IMG/VR virus record: IMGVR_UViG_3300050821_009637
Location: 1 to 20,104 of that record
From: a virus
Strand: one strand, 5' to 3'
DNA: 20,104 nt
How positions within the stretch are numbered: position 1 is the first letter of the stretch; every line of letters starts with the position of its first letter. The position numbers were made by a program, and so were the translations under genes. Positions 12,679-19,901 of the stretch are shown one piece after another. A model generated the notes under the pieces. The model had not been told where the DNA came from and ran no database searches. It saw only the letters and a list, made by a program, of their open reading frames with translations.

Positions 12679-13546
12679 GGGATGAATACGGGGTTGAGTT
12701 TCTCAATGATCGGATGCCGAGCAGTTCGCACACGTCCTGCCAACCTGTTTGCGTGACCTTGTCGTCAACGAGGTTGAACACCGGGGTGCCCTTCAATGGC
12801 AATTCGACCAAGGGTCGGTTGCGATGCACGATTGACCTGCCACGGTCGCTACGGATCGTCTGATAGGCTTTGCTGTCCTCCTTCAACCCACCATTCAGGT
12901 ATTTGATTGCGGTGATCTCACCGACTCCACCAACTCCAGGTATCTCATCGGTCGAGCAGCCTGCAATTGCCTTGACGTGCGCCCAGTGGCGGGGGCTGAT
13001 GCCGAACTTCCGTTTGAATGATTGCAGGGTGGTCATGACCGGAGGCACTTTGAAGTTGCCCGGCTTCCATACTGACACGTTGAACCGTATGAGCTGGAAA
13101 AGGTCGCGGTCAGCGCTGACGATGATCCCGGTGTCATCATCGCTCAAGTTTTCGGATACCGATGCAATGATGTCGTCCGCTTCATATCCCTTCTCGTACA
13201 GGACGTTCTTATATCCAATACGCGGCAGGTAATCCATCATCAGGAGGTCAACCTGGTGCGTGAGCTGTTGACGAGCAGTCTTTTCCTCGTTGCTCATCAT
13301 GTCGATTGACTGGGGACCATGCCGGTTGAGTTTGTACCCCCGGTAGATTCGTTGCCTTAGGGGTGCCCCATGATCGAAGCAAAACACCAGGCGGTCACAC
13401 ATAAATCGATCCTGCATCCCCGCCAGGTCGCGTAGAAACCCGTAGATCACCCCTGTCTTGATGCCATCATATGACAGCCTGCCCATCGCGTAGAAATTGC
13501 GATAGCACAGGAAGTTTACGTCTAGGATAAGGAACGTGCGCTCCAT
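12659..13546 (-). CDS. 5'-3' exonuclease / flap endonuclease (FEN/PolI N-domain type), 295 aa
   Basis: These enzymes remove RNA primers and 5' flaps during replication. All key acidic clusters are present: LILDVNF (Asp9), FCFDHG (Asp58), YEADDII (Glu122, Asp124, Asp125) and SADRDLFQL (Asp146, Asp148). Asp200 follows, in GCSTDEIPGVGGVGEITA (about 197-212). That is the helix-hairpin-helix of the family. The length is typical of phage stand-alone forms such as T5 D15, and the fold corresponds to the N-domain of Pol I. The split phage polymerase elsewhere in the block lacks this domain in the part visible, so this gene may supply it. The ATG overlaps the methyltransferase gene by 25 nt. Confidence 0.92.
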   Translation of the reverse strand: MERTFLILDVNFLCYRNFYAMGRLSYDGIKTGVIYGFLRDLAGMQDRFMCDRLVFCFDHGAPLRQRIYRGYKLNRHGPQSIDMMSNEEKTARQQLTHQVDLLMMDYLPRIGYKNVLYEKGYEADDIIASVSENLSDDDTGIIVSADRDLFQLIRFNVSVWKPGNFKVPPVMTTLQSFKRKFGISPRHWAHVKAIAGCSTDEIPGVGGVGEITAIKYLNGGLKEDSKAYQTIRSDRGRSIVHRNRPLVELPLKGTPVFNLVDDKVTQTGWQDVCELLGIRSLRNSTPYSSRERRRH

Positions 13547-14196
13547 TTGTATTCCCTGAGTCGCTCGTTGGCCATGGCAGCCACCTTGGGATCAATCTCG
13601 CTACCGAAGTAAAATCGGTTCTCACAAGCGCAGGCCAATGCAGTCGTGCCTGACCCCATGAATGGATCATAAACAGTTTGACCGGGGCTGGTGAAGTTTC
13701 GGACATGGCGTTGCACGATGCCCAATGGAATGCCGTATCCATATCCATTGTACTTCGTGTGCTCGTCCGTGAACACATCGTAACGCCAATTCTCAATTTG
13801 CGTCTGCTTGGGTTTGTTCGCCCTAGGACAAAACGTCATCAGGTGAAGGAAGTTCAGCCTGTAGAGGTTTATCTTGTTCGACTTGTGCCAAATCTTGTAC
13901 GCGACCACGCGCCAATCAGCCCGCTCAAACGAACGGATGATCCACGAGTGCTTGGGAATGATTCCACCACCAGCACGCCTGTCAGTGATTCCCACGGTAA
14001 TCAATGGCGCCAGTCGCCTGCAATGTGCTAGGACGTTCTCAGTCACGAACACCTGGTAAGTGCTGCAGTCATCCTCGTTGGTCGGGTCGAGCTTCAGCTC
14101 CTCGAAGTCAGGTGGAACGGTGAAGATGTAGTTCACATCCTGAAGCGTCAGCATTGTGACGCAGCAATCCTCTGCAGCGATGGTGTTCGGTTTCAT
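13522..14196 (-). CDS. N4/N6-type DNA methyltransferase, 224 aa, atypical motif IV
   Basis: The C-terminal half is diagnostic: IPLGIVQRHVRNF leading to VYDPFMGSGTTA (motif I, about 175-186) and GSEID (motif II, Glu200). This is the SAM-binding part of the beta-type (motif IV first, motif I last) amino-methyltransferases. The expected catalytic (D/N/S)PP(Y/F) lies near the N-terminus, but here it reads VPPDF (27-31), where Val replaces the usual acidic/Ser residue and Asp the aromatic. The enzyme may be altered in target or inactive. It could protect phage DNA from restriction. ATGA overlap with the RecA-like gene. Confidence 0.85.
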   Translation of the reverse strand: MKPNTIAAEDCCVTMLTLQDVNYIFTVPPDFEELKLDPTNEDDCSTYQVFVTENVLAHCRRLAPLITVGITDRRAGGGIIPKHSWIIRSFERADWRVVAYKIWHKSNKINLYRLNFLHLMTFCPRANKPKQTQIENWRYDVFTDEHTKYNGYGYGIPLGIVQRHVRNFTSPGQTVYDPFMGSGTTALACACENRFYFGSEIDPKVAAMANERLREYKWSARSLS

Positions 14197-15284
14197 ATGT
14201 AGCGGCTCTTGCGGTGGACTTCACACGCTTCTTCGATGTCGTTCCACACTTCACCGACAATGACACGGAGGTCTCGCTCCATGTTCTTGTCCTCAATGTA
14301 TGTGATCAGGTCGCCCCGGGATCCTTTGAATCGGAGTTCCTTCGCATGGATTTCACCACCCTCGTTTTTCCAATGCTTCTCCTCAAGGAGGTAGTCGATG
14401 CACGCGCCGATGTCATCAAAGCCAAAGCTGTGGTAAATCGGGAGGGTGACCGAACGGTCCTTGCCCGTGAAGCGGTTCTTTTTGATTTTGACATGGCAAA
14501 GCATTCCCACGGTGCGAGCCTTACCACGCACCGTCATCTTGATTTTACCTTTCACCGATGACCACATCTCGAGCATGGCATAGAACTTCAGCGCCCGGCC
14601 ACCTGCCCGGGTCTTTGGCTCAAACTGAGCACCAAAGCCCATGTTGTCACGGGTCTGCGAGATCATTATGAGGATGCTGTCGGTGTCGCGTAGATCGATG
14701 CAGGCTGCACGCAGATTGCGGCTGTGTACCTGTGCCTTTGAATCGGTCATGGTGCCCGCCGTCTCGGTGTCGTCAGCGATGGATTTGCGCTTCTCCTTTT
14801 GCTTCTTCTTTTCGGCATCGCTGGACAGGGCGTTCTCGGAGTCGATCACGTAGATAACCGACCGACCCTTTTTCTGGGCGCGTTGCATTGACAAGTGGAG
14901 GTGATAATAAAACTCCTCGACCGTCGTGCTGTAAACAGGCTGTCGATCCTCGTCGTATGCGGGTGGCTTTATCCGACTGGCGATCTTCTCGCCAAAGAAC
15001 TTGTCGAACATCAGCGCACCGTTTTCCACGTTGTCAAAGATCAGATCGTAGTCATCGAAGCGCTTATTGATAGCAGCCTCAGCAAAGCACGTGCCAGCAA
15101 GTACTGTCTTGCCTGACGTGGAGTCACCCACAACCAGGTAGAATGCCCCACGCGTAAAAGCTCCGAACGGTCGTCCGGAGCACGCAAGGTTGAGCAACGT
15201 ATTGCCCGAACTGAGCAGTCCCTTTGACGGCTTTTCAACCGTCTTTTCGGTGAGGGCATCTTTGATTTCATCTGTTTCTTTCAT
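14193..15284 (-). CDS. RecA/UvsX-like recombinase, 363 aa
   Basis: The protein has Walker A GDSTSGKT (53-60), Walker B VIYVIDS (about 143-149), a conserved Gln in MISQTRDNMG (about 207-216), and the L2-like GGRALKFYA (228-236). HVKIKKNRFTGK (about 264-275) corresponds to the RecA 'kvvKNK' strand. RecA-type filaments carry out strand exchange and repair and can prime replication. The region at 155-190 is a highly charged insertion (KKKQKEKRKSIADD) that replaces the usual L1 neighbourhood. A 6-bp GC-rich hairpin lies just upstream in the leader. It sits beside the SSB and UvsY-like genes, the usual partners of a phage RecA. Confidence 0.9.
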   Translation of the reverse strand: MKETDEIKDALTEKTVEKPSKGLLSSGNTLLNLACSGRPFGAFTRGAFYLVVGDSTSGKTVLAGTCFAEAAINKRFDDYDLIFDNVENGALMFDKFFGEKIASRIKPPAYDEDRQPVYSTTVEEFYYHLHLSMQRAQKKGRSVIYVIDSENALSSDAEKKKQKEKRKSIADDTETAGTMTDSKAQVHSRNLRAACIDLRDTDSILIMISQTRDNMGFGAQFEPKTRAGGRALKFYAMLEMWSSVKGKIKMTVRGKARTVGMLCHVKIKKNRFTGKDRSVTLPIYHSFGFDDIGACIDYLLEEKHWKNEGGEIHAKELRFKGSRGDLITYIEDKNMERDLRVIVGEVWNDIEEACEVHRKSRYI

Positions 15285-15295
15285 TGTAAATTGGT

Positions 15296-15315
15296 GGGGA
15301 GGTTACGTACTCCCC
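15296..15315 (-). promoter_or_regulatory. Leader hairpin before the recombinase gene
   Basis: GGGGAG pairs with CTCCCC around an 8-nt loop, ending about 11 nt before the ATG at 15284. It is short and could be chance or a translation-control structure. There is no T tract. Confidence 0.25.
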
Positions 15316-15372
15316 CTGAGTGATTAGCTCAACGTCCTGGTTGTGGTGGATTGCACCGCCCCAGCAACTTGA

Positions 15373-15948
15373 TCAGTCTTCCAACGAGCGACGCTTGCGC
15401 GGGGCCTCGTCGTCATCATCCCGTTTGCGGCGTGGCGCGTCATCGTCATCGGATGATTTCTTCTTGGGGGTCTCGTCACCCCAGTCATCATCGTCATCCT
15501 TCTTTTTCTTCGGGGCTTCGTCATCGTCGTCCCGACGTTTCTTTGGACGCTCGTCATCGTCCTCAGAAGCCTTCTTCTTGGGACGCTCGTCGTCATCGTC
15601 CAAGGCCCGCTTTTTCTTGGGGGCCTCGTCGTCATCATCGGCCTTCTTGCGAGGACGATCCTCTTCATCCTCGTCACGCTTGCGGCGCGGTGGCTCGTCG
15701 TCATCATCGAGCGCCTTTTTCTTGGGACGCTCATCATCGTCGTCCGAGGACTTCTTCTTGGGCTTTGCGTCCCAGTCGTCGTCATCGTCGGCCTTCTTCT
15801 TCGGCCTGTCCTCGTCGTCATCAGACGACTTCTTCTTTGGACGGTCTTCGTCCTCGTCGGCAGCCTTCTTTTTCGGCCGCTCGTCCTCATCCTCGTCCCG
15901 GCGCTTCTTCGGACGATCCTCGTCGTCCTCCTTTTTCTTGTCGTCGCC
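15373..15948. repeat. Degenerate in-frame repeat region encoding the SSB tail
   Basis: About 15 imperfect units of roughly 30-45 nt, rich in GTCGTCATC and CTTCTTCTT on the plus strand, encode Asp/Glu and Lys/Arg runs. Codons vary between units, so they are not recent exact copies. Such a tract is prone to slippage and length change. Confidence 0.85.
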
Positions 15949-16665
15949 ATCGACCTGGAGGAGGATCGCCTTCAACTTGTCGTATGACAGGAGACGGATC
16001 AGGTCGTCCAGGCAATGCGCCTTGTCAACGATTGAGTCCTTGTACGTCTCTTTCCGTTCCTTGAGGTCGATGGCCGTCACTTCACAGAACTCATTCTGCC
16101 CCATCTTCTTTTTGACGACTGTGAGCTTGAGGGTCTTCCCTTCGACTGGGTCGTGGAAGTTTTCCCAACCCTCGTCGTCCTCGTCGGCACTGATGCGTGC
16201 GTCCAGGAGCTTGCCGAACAGGTGATAGGACAGCTCCATCAACTGGATGCCCGAATCCCTGTCCTTGCAGTCGATGACGTTGAACATCTGCCGTTCCTTT
16301 GGTGCCATCCCCTTTATCTGGTCGGGGTCGGCATCCGGGTCCCGTGCCATCTTGCCACGGTACTCACAGATCGGGCACCGTTCCTTGTTTGTCTTGTGCA
16401 GACAGACGTAGGAGTCCCCACCGGGACCGATGTCCCTGTGGATGTAGAACGTGCGCTCGTAGTGCAGCGCACCCTTGTCGGCAAAAGGATTCCCCTCGCC
16501 GACTTCATACGGGATGATGTCAATATACATGACACCCTCCTTGAGCTTGAGGCGCTTGACGCCATCAGGCACTTTGATCGAAGTGGACTCGAAGCCACTC
16601 GTGTGTTTCTCCGCTCGGTCTCGTGCAGACGTGACCCGGCGGCGTTCCCTATCTTGTGAGCTCAT
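15373..16665 (-). CDS. ssb: gp32-like ssDNA-binding protein with long charged repeat tail, 430 aa
   Basis: The globular part (about 30-240) matches phage gp32-type SSBs. A zinc site is formed by Cys88, His90, Cys97 and Cys100 (CLHKTNKERCPIC). It is flanked by HYERTFYIHRDIGPGGDSYV and by QMFNVID...YHLFGKLL, ENFHDPVEGKTLKLTVV. It would coat single-stranded DNA at forks and recombination sites. From about residue 240 to the end lies a tail of about 190 residues built from some 15 units of 10-16 residues, each an Asp/Glu run, a Pro, then three or four Lys/Arg (DDDDERPKKKA). Ordinary SSB tails are short, acidic and end in a hydrophobic tip, and this ends RRSLED. The leader is A-rich without Shine-Dalgarno. 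Confidence 0.85.
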   Translation of the reverse strand: MSSQDRERRRVTSARDRAEKHTSGFESTSIKVPDGVKRLKLKEGVMYIDIIPYEVGEGNPFADKGALHYERTFYIHRDIGPGGDSYVCLHKTNKERCPICEYRGKMARDPDADPDQIKGMAPKERQMFNVIDCKDRDSGIQLMELSYHLFGKLLDARISADEDDEGWENFHDPVEGKTLKLTVVKKKMGQNEFCEVTAIDLKERKETYKDSIVDKAHCLDDLIRLLSYDKLKAILLQVDGDDKKKEDDEDRPKKRRDEDEDERPKKKAADEDEDRPKKKSSDDDEDRPKKKADDDDDWDAKPKKKSSDDDDERPKKKALDDDDEPPRRKRDEDEEDRPRKKADDDDEAPKKKRALDDDDERPKKKASEDDDERPKKRRDDDDEAPKKKKDDDDDWGDETPKKKSSDDDDAPRRKRDDDDEAPRKRRSLED

Positions 16666-16686
16666 ATTTCGTTTTATGGTTTTGGT

Positions 16687-16812
16687 TTATTCCTTGTCAG
16701 CGAACATCTTGTTTGCCCTGAGGAATCCCAGTCGGATTGCCTTGGTGCAGAAATAGCAGGTGATCGGCGCAGCGATCATCGTAGCGAGCATTTTGAAATA
16801 GTACGGATCCAT
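16687..16812 (-). CDS. Small membrane-type protein, 41 aa
   Basis: The ATG at 16812 directly follows the stop of the UvsY-like gene (TAAATG). The peptide has a hydrophobic stretch at about 5-22 (YFKMLATMIAAPITCYFC) and a basic C-terminus (KAIRLGFLRANKMFADKE), consistent with one membrane-associated helix. It lies between recombination genes, where small uncharacterised peptides are common. Function unknown. Confidence 0.6.
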   Translation of the reverse strand: MDPYYFKMLATMIAAPITCYFCTKAIRLGFLRANKMFADKE

Positions 16813-17286
16813 TTATTCCCTTTCCCTTGTTGCCCTGCCACGAGCGCGGAACTTGGCATCGTCCTCGACAGCGCGGCGGAGCTCGGGTGAGTTGGTGATC
16901 TTGGGGTCTGAGAAATAGTTTTGAGCGTGCAACGAAACCAACATGGTCAATGCGCGTTTGCGGTGTTCAAGCGCAGTGACTGCACCCTGCATGATATCCA
17001 TGTGGTGTCGTTTCTCCTGCACCACCTTTTGTGCTGCTATGTACCGGGGTCGAACGGTGACCGCGGCATTGATCGATGCCTCGGTGGTCTTCTCGGGCAG
17101 GTCGAACGCGGTTGGATCCTTGCGAATCTTAGCATTGATCTCAGCCGCGACGACCGAGAGGGCTGACGATGCTTGGTCGTAATCGCGCCGTGCGTCGGCC
17201 AGTCGCTGCGAGTACTCAAAGTAAAGGGCGGGTTGACCCAGCCATTCCTTGTCCAACTGCATCTTGTCAATGTCGAGAAAGCTCAT
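16813..17286 (-). CDS. UvsY-like recombination-mediator candidate, 157 aa
   Basis: The protein is almost wholly helical and charged. It has KEWLGQPALYFEYSQRLADARRDYDQASSALSVVAAEINAKI, a linker (RKDPTAF), a second helix (EASINAAVTVRPRYIAAQKVVQEK) and HHMDIMQGAVTALEHRKRALTMLVSLHAQNYF (about 94-125). Phage proteins with the 'W..qP..y..Y...La.a...', then 'al.hRk.aLe.L..L....Y' layout usually lie next to gp32-type SSB and RecA-like genes. They are proposed to be UvsY-type mediators that load the recombinase on SSB-coated DNA. That role is from gene context and family memory, not from a catalytic motif. Confidence 0.55.
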   Translation of the reverse strand: MSFLDIDKMQLDKEWLGQPALYFEYSQRLADARRDYDQASSALSVVAAEINAKIRKDPTAFDLPEKTTEASINAAVTVRPRYIAAQKVVQEKRHHMDIMQGAVTALEHRKRALTMLVSLHAQNYFSDPKITNSPELRRAVEDDAKFRARGRATRERE

Positions 17287-17298
17287 GTTGTGTGTATA

Positions 17299-18207
17299 TT
17301 ATCGACCGCTAACGCTGTGGCACGCCAGGATCAACCCAGCACGCTTGCTGTCATAGAAATTAAACTGAAAGCGCTCGATGACTTCCGCAGCACGCGGCGC
17401 CATTTTGCCGCCCCCTAGGATGACTTGTGACATGTACCCGAGCACCAGGTAACGTGTGCTCTCAGGTTCGTCGGGCATCGTCTTGAGGATTTTGGCGACC
17501 TCCACCCATGGCGCGTGGTTCAACAACGCACGCGCCAAAGCGATTGATTCGGTTTGGACGCCCGCCTTCTCAATCGTGTCGAGTTGCTCGGATTCATCCA
17601 GGCCCACAATCTTGTTGAGCAACACCAGCGCGTACCGTGCCGATCCCATTGAACATTCAATGATCTTTTCGGTGACCTCGTCGCTGAGCTTGATTTTCTC
17701 CTGGTCAGCAATGTCCTTAATTAGCTCCTGGAGGGATGACATCGCCATCTCACGCAGCTTCACTTCGGTGCAGCGCGTCAGGATCGTCTTGATCAGCTTT
17801 GCCGGGTCGGTTGTTGCGAGGATGAAATAGACATGCTTCGGTGTGTCCTCGAGCGCCTTCAGCAAAGCGTTCTGGGCGTCGTTTGAAAGCTTGTGCGCTT
17901 CATCGATCACCCATATCCGGCATTTGCCGTGGATCGGTGAAAGGGTCATGCGCGTGCGAATCTCGCGCACCGTGTCAATGCCCCGGAAGTCGGCGGCATT
18001 GATCTCCTGGAAGTCACCGGCGCTGCAATCCAGCTTCGAGACTAGGATGCGTGCCAAGGTCGTTTTGCCACACCCTGACGGACCAGTCAGCAGCAATGCG
18101 TGTGGTACGCGTTCATCCCTCACCATTTGATGCAGAACGCGCACAGCGTCAGGCTGGCCGACGACTGTCTTGAACGCCTTGGGGCGGTGTTTGAGATATA
18201 GTTCCAT
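17299..18207 (-). CDS. RFC/DnaX-like clamp-loader ATPase, 302 aa
   Basis: Motifs: YLKHRPKAFKTVVGQ at the N-terminus, Walker A GPSGCGKTT (42-50), an RFC box-like GDFQEINAADFRGIDTVREI, Walker B WVIDEAHKL (about 99-107), NALLKALEDTP, sensor 1 LATTDP (about 130-135) and the SRC-like TRC (144-146). These are the signatures of gp44/RFC-small/DnaX clamp-loader subunits, which open a sliding clamp and load it on primed DNA. The C-terminal collar domain (about 200-302) is short. No sliding clamp is recognisable in this window, and the polymerase is family A, so the partner clamp is either outside, host-derived or absent. The leader is A/T-rich without Shine-Dalgarno. Confidence 0.9.
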   Translation of the reverse strand: MELYLKHRPKAFKTVVGQPDAVRVLHQMVRDERVPHALLLTGPSGCGKTTLARILVSKLDCSAGDFQEINAADFRGIDTVREIRTRMTLSPIHGKCRIWVIDEAHKLSNDAQNALLKALEDTPKHVYFILATTDPAKLIKTILTRCTEVKLREMAMSSLQELIKDIADQEKIKLSDEVTEKIIECSMGSARYALVLLNKIVGLDESEQLDTIEKAGVQTESIALARALLNHAPWVEVAKILKTMPDEPESTRYLVLGYMSQVILGGGKMAPRAAEVIERFQFNFYDSKRAGLILACHSVSGR

Positions 18208-18214
18208 AAATTAG

Positions 18215-18397
18215 TTATTTGCTGCAATCCGCCCAGGCGTAAGCTTCCTCCTGAGCGCAATCTTCGGGTGACTCAGTCAAATCACCCTTCACATTTTCCA
18301 GTGCCGATCCAGACATGTCCCATCCTAGCAGCCATGAAACACCGATTAGTTTCCTGACTCGTCGAGTGTATCGAAATCTCCAGATTATGGTTTTCAT
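18215..18397 (-). CDS. Small conserved-looking phage protein, 60 aa
   Basis: It starts one nt after the polymerase stop (TAAC-ATG). It is basic at the N-terminus (MKTIIWRFRYTRRVRKLIG), has an aromatic/hydrophobic SWLLGWDMSGSALENV and an acidic C-terminus (LTESPEDCAQEEAYAWADC). Small proteins with this 'W..sG..lE...ddl.p.d.a.EE...W.D' pattern are common near phage replication genes in my recollection. No function known. Confidence 0.65.
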   Translation of the reverse strand: MKTIIWRFRYTRRVRKLIGVSWLLGWDMSGSALENVKGDLTESPEDCAQEEAYAWADCSK

Positions 18398-18398
18398 G

Positions 18399-19901
18399 TT
18401 AGTTGTTCATTGCTGCGAATAGGCCTTTGGCGCTTGAATACATCTGACCATCGAACTCGTAGATGATCTGATCCTGGTGGATATCGACCTTGACCTCCTT
18501 CTGTTGGAACCACGTCTTACCCGGCGGGGCGATCTTGGTTTCAACGACCAACGGCACAATGATCCACTTGTAGTGTTCCCTGAGCAGGACCTCCACGACA
18601 TGATGAACGATGCGTGTGTAGTCGTCCACCTCGTCAATCGGCACGTCTGCAATCAAGCAGTCGTGAATCTGACCGACGAGTTTGGTCTTCATCCCCCGCT
18701 TGCGAAGTATCTTCTGAATCTTGATCAGCGACCACAATAGGCAATGGAACGCTGACCCCTGCACCGGGAAGTTGATGACCTGGTTTCGCTCAAACGAACC
18801 CGCAACGCGGAAGCCCGTCAGTGTGTCGAAGTATCCCTTTGACACGTACTCATCAAACCAGCGGCGCTTCCACTTGCCGTACACAGTGAATCGGTTGTTC
18901 CAGAAGTCATGTTCGACCTCTTGGACGTGCCGCAAGAACGTGCCCTTCTCTGGCTTGGGATAATTACCCTCCTCGTCCTTTTCGATGCTACCCAGTTCCT
19001 CAATACCGTTCTCCTTCAGTCGTGTGTAAAGCGACTGGCCGTCAGGCAATTTGAACTCGCGCCGTTCAATGTTCTCCCACAAGTTTTGCGCGACGCTGTG
19101 CCACCAGTCGCCGTAGAACTCAGGGAACACGAAGTCGTTCTTCGCCGAGTGCCTTATCTCCTTGGTCACTTCCTTTTTCTTGAGAAAGTAAATCTGCATC
19201 GCCATGTCCCGGTGCATGTCCTTGGTTGAGTCCTCAAGGTACTCAATCATAACCGGGTCCTTGTGGTAACAAGCAGCCACACCAACCTCAGCACCCTTGA
19301 AATCGTGCTCAATCAGCACGCAACCTTTGGACGCAATGACGCAGTTGCGTATGAGTTCACCGATGCCAGGATCCCTGATGGGCATGTTCTGAACACTTGG
19401 TGAGTCGGCTGATCCCCTGTAAGTGATCACCGTGTGGAGGTTGTAGACCGGGTGTATTCGATCACCGACGACCTCCCTCCTGATGTTGCTCAGGTATGTC
19501 CCCTTGGCTTTGATCAGTTTCTCAAGCTTAAGGTACCCTTTGATGAAAGGCAGATTCAACCGCTCAAGTGCCTTCTCGTCAGCCTTTGCACGACCCCCGG
19601 ACGTTGAGTCGCGTGGTATGTATCCCAACCCGCCCATGCGCTTTGGTAGAAACAGGAGGTCGGCTAGTTGGTCGCGTGACCCAAAGTTTGTCTTTGCCCC
19701 AAACTTACGGCGCCAGGCCCTGCCGATCTCGTGGTCGCGGATTTTGTCACGCAAGTTTTGGATGCGCGTGCCTGTGTTCTCAATCGCCCAGTCAAGGTAC
19801 TCAACATCGATCCGTATGCCGTTCGCCTCCATCTGCGTCAAGGCGATAACGCCCTCATGCAGGAGCTCGTACCCGGGATCAATCGCTGGATTCAGTCGCA
19901 T
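18399..19901 (-). CDS. Family A DNA polymerase, polymerase domain (separate gene), 500 aa
   Basis: Motif A is VLIEHDFKGAEVGVAA (Asp200, Glu205). Motif B is RHSAKNDFVFPEFYG (Arg250, Lys254, aromatic Phe259, Tyr263, Gly264), with one residue more between Lys and Phe than Pol I or T7. Motif C is QIHDCLIADV (His413, Asp414), with Cys where Pol I has Glu. The start (MRLNPAIDPGYELLHEGVIALTQMEANGIRID) matches the beginning of the polymerase domain that in T7-like enzymes follows the 3'-5' exonuclease in one chain. Here the exonuclease lies in a separate upstream frame overlapping by 23 nt, so the enzyme is split. There is no insertion that could be assigned as a thioredoxin-binding domain with confidence. 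Confidence 0.93.
   Translation of the reverse strand: MRLNPAIDPGYELLHEGVIALTQMEANGIRIDVEYLDWAIENTGTRIQNLRDKIRDHEIGRAWRRKFGAKTNFGSRDQLADLLFLPKRMGGLGYIPRDSTSGGRAKADEKALERLNLPFIKGYLKLEKLIKAKGTYLSNIRREVVGDRIHPVYNLHTVITYRGSADSPSVQNMPIRDPGIGELIRNCVIASKGCVLIEHDFKGAEVGVAACYHKDPVMIEYLEDSTKDMHRDMAMQIYFLKKKEVTKEIRHSAKNDFVFPEFYGDWWHSVAQNLWENIERREFKLPDGQSLYTRLKENGIEELGSIEKDEEGNYPKPEKGTFLRHVQEVEHDFWNNRFTVYGKWKRRWFDEYVSKGYFDTLTGFRVAGSFERNQVINFPVQGSAFHCLLWSLIKIQKILRKRGMKTKLVGQIHDCLIADVPIDEVDDYTRIVHHVVEVLLREHYKWIIVPLVVETKIAPPGKTWFQQKEVKVDIHQDQIIYEFDGQMYSSAKGLFAAMNN

Noticed and set aside
15373-15948. Periodic short repeats suggesting a CRISPR array
   Set aside because: The repeats are in-frame, degenerate, variable in length and inside a long coding frame, with no constant repeat or unique spacers.
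15320-16225. Plus-strand 301-residue Ser/Arg/Phe-rich reading frame
   Set aside because: It is the antisense of the SSB charged repeat tail; poly-Asp and poly-Lys codons read backwards give Ser and Phe runs. It has no domain and no neighbours on that strand.
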